A stretch of 45,139 nt of DNA from NCBI GenBank assembly GCA_964453155.1, contig CAYVQU010000018.1, positions 1 through 45,139 of the forward strand. The letters run 5' to 3'. Made by a program: the position numbers and the translations under genes. Below are positions 33,391-40,004 of the stretch, piece after piece. This DNA is from CAYVQU01 sp964453155 (GTDB taxonomy: Bacteria; Chloroflexota; Anaerolineae; Anaerolineales; UBA11858). Each line of letters starts with the position of its first letter. Within the stretch, counting starts at the first letter, position 1. The notes under the pieces were generated by a model, which was not told the DNA's origin, made no database searches, and was given only the letters and a program-made list of their open reading frames with translations.

Positions 33391-33454
33391 AACCACGGAG
33401 ATCGCCGAGAGCGCAGAGACATAATTTTTAAAACGCTCTGCGCTTTCTGCGGTT
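33391..33454. repeat. Intergenic palindromic repeat (CGCAGAG family)
   Basis: AACCACGGAGATCGCCGAGA on the left and CTCTGCGCTTTCTGCGGTT on the right pair imperfectly. Words GAGAGCGCAGAG repeat at about 8-bp spacing. Related to 39913-39976, 42596-42673 and 44732-44838. Confidence 0.7.
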
Positions 33455-33494
33455 AAAATAAAGAATAAATCGCGCCATCATATACGAGGTTGCC

Positions 33495-35447
33495 ATGCAG
33501 TTAGAAATCGGACAAATTGTTGGGAGTGGAAATTTCCGCTATCAGATTGAAACATTGATCGGCATTGACGATTGGGGCGCGTTGTATCAGGTGCAAGACC
33601 TGCATCGTGAACGGCCGTTTACACTGCGGCTGCTGCCACTTGATCCCGCCGAGGCACCGGAAGCGCTGGCCGATTTTCGCACTGTAACCGAAGCAGCTAT
33701 CGATCTGGCGCATCCGAATATGGTTCCGGTGTATGGGATCGAGCAGTCGGACAATTGGGTGTATTTAGTCTCACAATTTGTTGAAGGGCAGTCTGTTTTT
33801 AAGCAGATGGAACGCCAACCCCATCAACCATTTTCAGTAGATGATATTTTGATCTGGCTGCAGGCCGTTACTGCTACGTTAGCGAATGCCAATGCCCAAG
33901 GGGTGATCCATGGTGGGGTGCGCCCGACCAATATTTTGCAGGCCAAAACTGGGGAAATGTTCCTGGCCGGGTTCGGAATCCCGCCGCGGGGTGCACAAGA
34001 TTTACCCCGTGACGAAGTGGATCTTAATGCCCTCCAGTATCAGGCCCCCGAACAATTTATTCAGCAGGAAGATTTTCATCTCACTCCCGCCACCGATATT
34101 TACGCCCTGGGCGTTTTGGTCTATGAAGCCTTAACCCGGCAGAGCCCTTTCCGTAAAACCTGGTCAGATGCTGAGTCTTCGCCGCGGTTTCAAATGATCC
34201 AGGCCATCCTGAAACGGCTGCCGACCGATCCCAGTTTGTTGAACCCCGATATTCCTCAGGAATTGGCCCAAGTCATCCTAAAAGCGCTAGAAAAATATCC
34301 CGGTGACCGGTATGCTACCCCGCGCGATTTCTTTGTCGCGGTCTGTTCAGCCGTGGGAGTGCGGCCCGAAGATGTTCCGGATCGGTTGGGGCGCGCCGGT
34401 ATCCCTGAAGATGTCGCCGCGACTCCCAAACGGAAATTTTCATTTCCCAAAATCAACCGTTGGGTCTGGGTTACGTTAGCCGTGATCGGAGCCTGTCTAC
34501 TCTTATTTTATGGGATAAACTCGTTCATCCAAGGGCGGGTTTCCTCGAATCTGGCGGACCAACTCATCTTCACAACGGCCAACCCAGAAAATCCTGAAAG
34601 TGATTTAGGTGAGACGCCCGCATCCCCCGATATCACCCCCACGTCGGAAGCCGCCGCTGCCCCCTCCGATCTCGAAAACCCCCAATCCAAACTCGAATTC
34701 ATCCCGATTCCCGCGGGAGAATTTCTAATGGGCAGCGACCCCGGGGATGATCCCTTTTTATGGGGTGCCGAACAACCCCAACACACCGTGTACCTGGACG
34801 AATATTGGATTCAAAAAACCGAAGTAACTATCCAGGAGTACAAGGAATGTCTGCTGTCCAAAACCTGCCCCTCCCCCGTCCGGTATAACGGTCATACTCG
34901 AGAGAATTATTTCGACGACTTTGCTTTCGACAATTATCCCGTTGTCAATGTGACCTGGGCTGGGGCAGCGGCCTATTGTGATTGGATTGGCGGGCGCCTG
35001 CCCTCTGAGGCTGAATGGGAGAAAGCGGCGCGCGGCACCGATGGCCGTCTATTTGCCTGGGGGAGCGATCACGATCGTGATGATCAGGCCAATTTTTGTG
35101 ACACCAACTGTGTCGAAGGTAATAAGAACGATGATTTTGATGATGGTCATGCCGATACCGCCCCGGTTGGCTCATTCTCCGTGGGAGCCAGTCCGTATGG
35201 GGTTTTGAACATGTCTGGCAATGTCTGGGAGTGGACGGCCGACTGGTTTGAGCCGGATTATTACGGGCGCTCCCCATCTCGTAATCCCTTGGGGCCGGAG
35301 ACCGGTACCCGGCATGTCATCCGCGGCGGCAGTTTCTTCAACCCCACCGATGGCATTCGGGTCGTCGCTCGCGCCAGCATCCGTACCGGAGAAGCCAAAG
35401 ATACCATCGGCTTTCGTTGCGTTGTCGATCATGCCCCAAATCCCTAG
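33495..35447 (+). CDS. Pseudokinase / transmembrane / SUMF1-like fusion protein
   Basis: A 650-residue protein. Residues about 15-285 follow the Ser/Thr protein kinase order but lack the catalytic residues: the VAIK lysine position reads TLRL (Arg45), HRD is HGG (139-141), and DFG reads AGFG (158-161). Structural motifs APE (184-186) and DIYALGVLVYEAL are kept, so the fold is probably intact but inactive. One transmembrane helix follows (about 323-342), then a Pro/Ser linker. A formylglycine-generating-enzyme/SUMF1-like domain (about 403-645) has GEFLMGSDPG, VTWAGAAAYCDWIGGRLPSEAEWEKAA (split motif), SGNVWEWTADWF and IRGGSFFNP. The usual catalytic cysteines near the C-terminal GGSF are missing. 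It appears to be a signalling or ligand-binding scaffold. The TIR gene starts 119 bp downstream on the same strand. Confidence 0.88.
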   Translation: MQLEIGQIVGSGNFRYQIETLIGIDDWGALYQVQDLHRERPFTLRLLPLDPAEAPEALADFRTVTEAAIDLAHPNMVPVYGIEQSDNWVYLVSQFVEGQSVFKQMERQPHQPFSVDDILIWLQAVTATLANANAQGVIHGGVRPTNILQAKTGEMFLAGFGIPPRGAQDLPRDEVDLNALQYQAPEQFIQQEDFHLTPATDIYALGVLVYEALTRQSPFRKTWSDAESSPRFQMIQAILKRLPTDPSLLNPDIPQELAQVILKALEKYPGDRYATPRDFFVAVCSAVGVRPEDVPDRLGRAGIPEDVAATPKRKFSFPKINRWVWVTLAVIGACLLLFYGINSFIQGRVSSNLADQLIFTTANPENPESDLGETPASPDITPTSEAAAAPSDLENPQSKLEFIPIPAGEFLMGSDPGDDPFLWGAEQPQHTVYLDEYWIQKTEVTIQEYKECLLSKTCPSPVRYNGHTRENYFDDFAFDNYPVVNVTWAGAAAYCDWIGGRLPSEAEWEKAARGTDGRLFAWGSDHDRDDQANFCDTNCVEGNKNDDFDDGHADTAPVGSFSVGASPYGVLNMSGNVWEWTADWFEPDYYGRSPSRNPLGPETGTRHVIRGGSFFNPTDGIRVVARASIRTGEAKDTIGFRCVVDHAPNP

Positions 35448-35449
35448 CG

Positions 35450-35480
35450 CTAATCTAATCTAATCTAATTTAATTCTAAT
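35450..35480 (+). repeat. Short tandem repeat of CTAAT
   Basis: GCTAATCTAATCTAATCTAAT gives four copies of a 5-bp unit (CTAAT) followed by a degenerate AT-rich tail, immediately after the pseudokinase gene. Confidence 0.7.
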
Positions 35481-35484
35481 AATT

Positions 35485-35517
35485 TTGTCTAGACAATCTG
35501 ATGGTCAGTGATATAAT
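35485..35517 (+). promoter_or_regulatory. Promoter and palindrome upstream of the TIR gene
   Basis: TAGACA (35490-35495) and TATAAT (35512-35517) are separated by 16 bases, a good sigma-70-type promoter about 48 nt before the ATG. The -35 lies within a perfect 12-bp palindrome, TTGTCTAGACAA (35485-35496), a plausible regulator site. So the TIR gene probably has its own promoter. Confidence 0.6.
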
Positions 35518-35565
35518 CGGACAATTAAGGTGATATTGGTTTGAAAAATAGTATAGGTGAGGGCA

Positions 35566-36720
35566 ATGAGCGCGAAGATTTTTATTAGTTACTCCCGGAA
35601 AGATCAAGAATTTGTGGATCAATTGGTTGCCGATCTCGAAGCGCATGGAGTCGGTGTCTGGGTTGATCGCGGCGATATTGTCGCCGGAGCTGCCTGGCGG
35701 CAGCAAATTGTGGAGGGGATAAAAAATTGCCCCGTATTCTTATTGGTTTTATCGCCGAATTCGATCGAGTCGGGCAATGTCAACCGCGAATTGACCCTGG
35801 CTGAACGTTATTAGAAACGCATCCTGCCGGTCTTGCATCAAATGGTGGATATTCCCGATTCGATGGCGTACCAACTGGCTGGTTTGCAGCGTTTGGATTT
35901 CTCCACTGGAGACTACGCCGCGAACCTGGAGCGAGCCCTGAAAACGCTGGATGTTATGGGGGTTCCCGTCACCTTCGAAGATCCCGCACAACCCCCCGAA
36001 ATTGAATCTGAACCTGAAGTTGAAACGCCAACCCCGGTTGAAGAAACGAAATCGCCGGTCGAACCGGCCGAACCTATCCCGGTAGAGAAACCGCCTCAAA
36101 AACAAACCCCGGCTGACCCTCCTGCGGATCGAAAAATGGGGTTGGGTCAGGTGCCCATTTGGGCCTGGATTGCGGGTGGTGTGGTTATTCTAGGGGGCTT
36201 AATCTTTGGTTTACGGGCTGCGTTTGGTTCCGGGTCTGTATTACCAGCTGCAACCCTAACACCAACCAAAACGAAAACTGCGACCAAAATCCCCGCAACC
36301 GCAACAAAAGTTCCAACCGCCACCGACGAACCGACCCCGACCGCGACTAAGACTTTGCCACCCACCAAAACCCCGACGCCTTCCATCACCCTCACACCCA
36401 CTTTCCCCACCGATTTATACGTCCGGATCAATGAAATCACGATTGAGGGGAGTAATTATGTGGTGGAATATGAAACCTTTGGATTTACCGAAGTATTACC
36501 GGGCACCCACATCCACTTCTTCTATAATCATATTTCCATGGAAGAAGGTGGTTTCCCGGCGGGTAACGGCCAATGGAAGCTCTATGGTGGCCCGCGGCCC
36601 TTTACGGGCTATTCGGTCTCCAGCCGCCCATCCGGGGCGGATCAGATGTGTGCCCGGGTAGCCAATTCCGATCACTCGCTCTATGATGTGGATAGCGGCA
36701 ATTGTGTCGATTTACCTTAA
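35566..36720 (+). pseudogene. TIR-TM-extracellular domain protein interrupted by an in-frame TAG
   Basis: One continuous frame of 385 codons (including the terminal stop) broken by a single TAG at codon 83 (35812-35814). Residues 1-82 start a TIR domain (KIFISYSRKDQEFVDQL, GVWVDRGDIVAG, NCPVFLLVLSPNSIESGNVNREL; Glu75 is the candidate NADase glutamate). The same domain continues straight after the stop as KRILPVLHQMVDIP...LQRLDF. Then come a Pro/Glu linker, a transmembrane helix (about 196-218), a Thr/Pro stalk (about 225-283) and a C-terminal domain (YVRINEITIEGSNYVVEYE, HIHFFYN, two Cys near the end) that should be extracellular. There is no frameshift, and coding character is unchanged after the TAG. 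The choices are a young nonsense mutation, a sequencing error or readthrough. Start at 35566 has a GAGGG-type site just upstream. Confidence 0.8.
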
Positions 36721-36728
36721 GTAGTTTA

Positions 36729-36837
36729 TCTCGCAAGTTTCAAGAAAATAATTAAAGATGCTTCGCACGCGATCACATGAGTAATTTCATCATACTGCAG
36801 ATGTGCTCAGCATGACATAATTTTGCTTCTTGCGAGA
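36729..36837. repeat. Palindromic repeat (TCTCGCAAG arms)
   Basis: TCTCGCAAG (36729-36737) and CTTGCGAGA (36829-36837) are perfect complements, with AAGAAAATAATT/AATTTTGCTT adjoining. The interior carries GATGCTTCGCA and GTGCTCAGCATGA, words of another repeat type, so this too may be composite. Confidence 0.6.
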
Positions 36838-36851
36838 CAGGCCACTTAACA

Positions 36852-36894
36852 AACCAAAAACACCTCGCCACGATCTGGTGAGGTGTTTTTGGTT
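36852..36894. terminator. Bidirectional terminator between convergent genes
   Basis: AACCAAAAACACCTCGCCA (36852-36870) and TGGTGAGGTGTTTTTGGTT (36876-36894) pair over 19 positions with one G-T. A-runs and T-runs flank the GC core, so it can stop transcription from both sides. The last two bases overlap the stop codon of the minus-strand gene. Confidence 0.9.
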
Positions 36895-37267
36895 AAGATC
36901 GATATATTCGCGATCGTTTAATTATTTCTCCGATCAGCATACCATTTATTCCGCCCAGAATGCCACCCCCAAGCGCTGCAAAGAGCAAAGCTAACAGCAA
37001 AGAATCGAAGAATTGAAATCCAGAAATCCCAGGAGAGATAAATTCATTTGGTAGGAGAAATCCAGTTGCAATCATCCCTATGACTGCTCCCGCGAATGCT
37101 CCAGTGCGAAAATTGTCTCGCCAAGATGTTTTGGGGGTTAGCAAAATCACGAGACTAGTACCCAAGATAAAGCCTATCAGGCGTGGGGTGCAGAAAATAC
37201 TTATCACAACCCCCAGGCTAATACTCACTAAGAATTTCCAAACCAAGTGTTCTTTTATGGTGGCCAT
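36893..37267 (-). CDS. Small glycine-rich membrane protein, function unknown
   Basis: A 124-residue protein with about four hydrophobic segments (FLVSISLGVVISIF, LIGFILGTSLVILL, GAFAGAVIGMIATGFLL, LLLALLFAALGGGILGGI). The last contains glycine-zipper spacing (GGGILGGINGMLIG). No named family recognised. It starts 6 nt after the winged-helix gene's stop and is the third gene of the three-gene unit 38240-36893. Confidence 0.7.
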   Translation of the reverse strand: MATIKEHLVWKFLVSISLGVVISIFCTPRLIGFILGTSLVILLTPKTSWRDNFRTGAFAGAVIGMIATGFLLPNEFISPGISGFQFFDSLLLALLFAALGGGILGGINGMLIGEIIKRSRIYRS

Positions 37268-37273
37268 AATTTG

Positions 37274-37600
37274 TTATGCTATCTCTAAATCGGCTAAAAC
37301 GGACTTCATTTTCGCAGTGTAATCCAAAAGTGCGATCCGACCTTTATCTGTAATTCGTAACAACGTTCGGGGGATTTTATCGACGAATTCCTTATTGATT
37401 TCGATATAACCGGCATTTTCGAGTTTGCTCATATGGGATGAGAGATTGCCGCGCGTCAGGCCAGTTTGGCGTTCAACGAAGAGAAAATCGGCGGCTTCGA
37501 CGGCGTGGAGAGTGGCCAGGATCATCAGCCGAGCCGGTTCGTGGATCAGTTTGTTGATCCCGGCGAGGGGTTTTAGGCCTTCATTAGCAGGTTCAGGCAT
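37274..37600 (-). CDS. Winged-helix DNA-binding transcriptional regulator
   Basis: A 108-residue winged-helix protein of the HTH_34/ArsR-MarR-like type. PARLMILATLHAVEAADFLFV, the recognition helix in TGLTRGNLSSHMSKLENAGYIEI, and the wing IPRTLLRITDKGRIALLDY are the standard arrangement. The start at 37600 overlaps the upstream membrane-protein stop by 8 nt (ATGCCTGA arrangement), so translation is coupled. Placing a regulator between two membrane proteins suggests that it controls its own operon; signal unknown. Confidence 0.88.
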   Translation of the reverse strand: MPEPANEGLKPLAGINKLIHEPARLMILATLHAVEAADFLFVERQTGLTRGNLSSHMSKLENAGYIEINKEFVDKIPRTLLRITDKGRIALLDYTAKMKSVLADLEIA

Positions 37601-38240
37601 TGGGAGCCTCCTCAACCTCGATGGGGGCAGCCGGATTTTGGCGGATAAACTGGACAAACATCACCACCCCGACGACCAAGATGATCAGCCCCATGATGGT
37701 GCACACCAGCCCGACAGCCTCATACCCGGAGGCAATTTGGAACACTGGCATCGCAATCCCACCCAAAATGAAGAGTACGGACCAAATATAGCCGCGCGCG
37801 ATCCCATAAGTTTGTGCCAGCCAGTAGGGGCCAATTGCCAACATGAACCCGCTGGCTGGGGGCACGATGTAGGTCAGGAAGAAATTCAGACCTAGTTTTT
37901 GTCCTAGCACTGCCATTGAAATCGCCATCGCACCCAATAGCACAACGACCATGATAATGGCCGAGATCCCAATCCCTTTGCCAGTGGTGTTGGGGTTTTC
38001 AGGGAGCTTGACGTATCCAGCGCGGGGATAAATGTAGCGTTGTTTGATCCGCTCAATTGTTGGTTTAGCAAAAAAGACCGCGAATATGATGAAGATTACC
38101 CCCGCGGGGAGGGTATCGGATGCCAGAGAACCGCCATAAAAGAACAAAAACAAGCCCATAAAAATTTCGGTCAGCCCATCCTGGAAGGCGGCGTGATTGG
38201 CCCGGCGTTCAATTTCTTTGAGATCGAATTGGATAGCCAT
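37593..38240 (-). CDS. Polytopic membrane protein, function unknown
   Basis: A 215-residue protein. The N-terminus (FDLKEIERRANHAAFQDGLTEIFMGLFLFFYG) is amphipathic, followed by about five hydrophobic segments and a short Glu-rich tail. I associate this 'ERRA...QDGLxE' N-terminus with membrane proteins that accompany small winged-helix regulators, but have no function for it. GGAG lies 8 nt before the ATG. First gene of the three-gene unit with the regulator at 37274. Confidence 0.75.
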   Translation of the reverse strand: MAIQFDLKEIERRANHAAFQDGLTEIFMGLFLFFYGGSLASDTLPAGVIFIIFAVFFAKPTIERIKQRYIYPRAGYVKLPENPNTTGKGIGISAIIMVVVLLGAMAISMAVLGQKLGLNFFLTYIVPPASGFMLAIGPYWLAQTYGIARGYIWSVLFILGGIAMPVFQIASGYEAVGLVCTIMGLIILVVGVVMFVQFIRQNPAAPIEVEEAPNA

Positions 38241-38340
38241 AATAGTAACTCCATTTGGTTTGTTGTGGATATTGGTTTGTATAGCAAACTAGTTTACAGA
38301 GATTCTATCTATTAAATCCAAATTGTCAAGGGGATTAAAC

Positions 38341-38378
38341 AATGGTAGGGGCAGGTCTCAGACCTGCCCCTACCCATT
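38341..38378. repeat. Compact palindromic repeat (GGTAGGGGCAGGTCT)
   Basis: GGTAGGGGCAGGTCT and AGACCTGCCCCTACC are perfect 15-bp arms separated by one base (about 38344-38374), with AAT/ATT flanking. It is not followed by a T-run. It sits between the divergent 3' and 5' ends of two minus-strand genes. Confidence 0.85.
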
Positions 38379-38398
38379 ATGAATTTTCCGGAGATGAT

Positions 38399-39892
38399 TC
38401 AGGGAGAAATTCGCACCAACGTCAGCCGCTCATCGTATTCGACCGCGCCGTTTTCGAAAAGTAGCAAAACTTCCCCATTCGATAGCAATCCTAGGTCTGA
38501 GTATCCCGCGGGGCCGAGATAAATCAACATTTTCGGTGAGAAGGTGAGGCCCTGATCTGTAGATTGGGCTACTGTCATCCGGGCCCGGCTGTAATAGTCG
38601 TCGGGATAGGAATACAGCAACTTTTCGCCTGCGCATTGGATCAAGGAGGCCATACAAATCGAGGTTTTTATATCGGGGTTGGGGATCGCGGCTGACCAGG
38701 TTTGACCACCGTCATTTGAAAACGAAAACAAGGCTTGCAGCGGATCATGGGGCTTTGCAACCGAATGGTTGGGTCGCACCACCTGAATAAGTCGTCCGTC
38801 CCCCATCTCGGCAATTTCACTCTCGTTCCCCATCCCGACCGGGGTGCTGACCTGCCAGGTGTCGCCATGATCGTCGCTGTAAAGGGCCAGGGAACTGCCA
38901 TCGACATGCATGGGGATCAGCAGCCGCCCGGCGTATTCACCCGCTGCGATTTGAATTCCATGCCCAGGACCAACGATGCCAGGGACGAATTTTTCGGGGG
39001 TGGAGAACGTCAGGCCACCATCGGCGCTCTGCATCGTCCAGGTTTCGAGCGGCCCTGTCCCGGCGATGTGGAACAGGTGCAGGATGCCGGTGTCCCGGTC
39101 AAAAACTGGGGTGGGGTTGCCGATTTTGCCGACCCCGGCTTCCCATTGGCGGACAACTATCATTTCGGACCAGGTTTGACCGCCATCGGTACTCCGTTTG
39201 AGCACGAGATCGATATCGCCGTTGTCCAACGAGCCGTTGCGCCGGGCTTCGGCCAGGGCCAGAACCAGATCAGCGCTGAGGTGGCTACCATCTGCGAGTT
39301 GGGCGCCCGCCGGGATCACGATCAGCCCCGGAATGCGATAAATTTCATAACCGGCCTCACCCCCCACAAACAAATGTTGGGGTTGATCCACAATATTCTG
39401 GAATTCAAAATCGCCCTGGAACCGGTTCCATCCCCATAGGGTTCCCATTATCAATAAAATAAATCCCGCGATCCATAGTGATTTCAGGTCCCCCACCCGC
39501 CCGGTGAAATAACCAATCGCATCCCACCCGAAGCGCATAATCAGGAGCAGAAACCCGGCCAGAGTGATGAAAATGACATCATCGTAGAGCGAGAAAGGCT
39601 GGAAATAGTCGAAGAGGGCGCTGTAGAGGAATGAGAGTACCAGGACTGCAATGGTTATCAACAGCAGGCTGGCGGGCAGGAATTGGGCGGCTGGCTCGGG
39701 GGCGGTTTCAGCCTTTTTTCTAAAAAGCTCATTGATCGAAACGACCGCCATCCCCATCACTGCGACTAGTATGGGCAACCCCAGGGCAAATGGATTTTTG
39801 ATGATGGGCTGGTTGTAGTCAAAAAACAGGTTGGCGGCGTAGGCCAGGGCTAGCGCAGCGAGAAGGGAGAGAATGGCTTTGAATTTATACAT
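38399..39892 (-). CDS. Membrane-anchored exo-sialidase-like protein
   Basis: A 497-residue protein. The N-terminal 160 residues contain about five hydrophobic helices. The rest is a sialidase six-bladed propeller: the Arg-containing YRIPGLIVIPAG motif and five Asp boxes (STDGGQTW, SADGGLTF, SDDHGDTW, SNDGGQTW, STDQGLTF). Sialidases remove terminal sialic acid. The family's other Arg residues cannot be checked by eye, so substrate and activity are uncertain, but the fold is clear. A polytopic N-terminus replacing the usual signal peptide is unusual. The start at 39892 is preferred; an upstream TTG at 39910 is weaker. Confidence 0.85.
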   Translation of the reverse strand: MYKFKAILSLLAALALAYAANLFFDYNQPIIKNPFALGLPILVAVMGMAVVSINELFRKKAETAPEPAAQFLPASLLLITIAVLVLSFLYSALFDYFQPFSLYDDVIFITLAGFLLLIMRFGWDAIGYFTGRVGDLKSLWIAGFILLIMGTLWGWNRFQGDFEFQNIVDQPQHLFVGGEAGYEIYRIPGLIVIPAGAQLADGSHLSADLVLALAEARRNGSLDNGDIDLVLKRSTDGGQTWSEMIVVRQWEAGVGKIGNPTPVFDRDTGILHLFHIAGTGPLETWTMQSADGGLTFSTPEKFVPGIVGPGHGIQIAAGEYAGRLLIPMHVDGSSLALYSDDHGDTWQVSTPVGMGNESEIAEMGDGRLIQVVRPNHSVAKPHDPLQALFSFSNDGGQTWSAAIPNPDIKTSICMASLIQCAGEKLLYSYPDDYYSRARMTVAQSTDQGLTFSPKMLIYLGPAGYSDLGLLSNGEVLLLFENGAVEYDERLTLVRISP

Positions 39893-39912
39893 GGGTATTT
39901 GCCTTTTCAATA

Positions 39913-39976
39913 AACCGCTGAGTCCGCAAAGAACGCAGAGAAAAATATCTCTGTGATCTCTGCGCGCTCAGCGGTT
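39913..39976. repeat. Intergenic palindromic repeat (CGCAGAG family)
   Basis: AACCGCTGAG (39913-39922) and CTCAGCGGTT (39967-39976) are perfect complements; GCAAAGAACGCAGAGA pairs inward with TCTCTGTGATCTCTGCGC. It fills the gap between the urocanase and sialidase genes. Confidence 0.8.
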
Positions 39977-40004
39977 CAGAATTGACCCTGGATTTAAAAT
40001 GGTT

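Noticed and set aside
34700..35440. Sulfatase-activating enzyme
   Set aside because: The SUMF1-like domain lacks the expected catalytic Cys and no sulfatase gene is nearby.
35812..35814. Pyrrolysine or programmed readthrough at the TIR amber codon
   Set aside because: No pyl genes, suppressor tRNA or stimulatory structure is visible; a simple mutation or sequencing error is the more economical reading.
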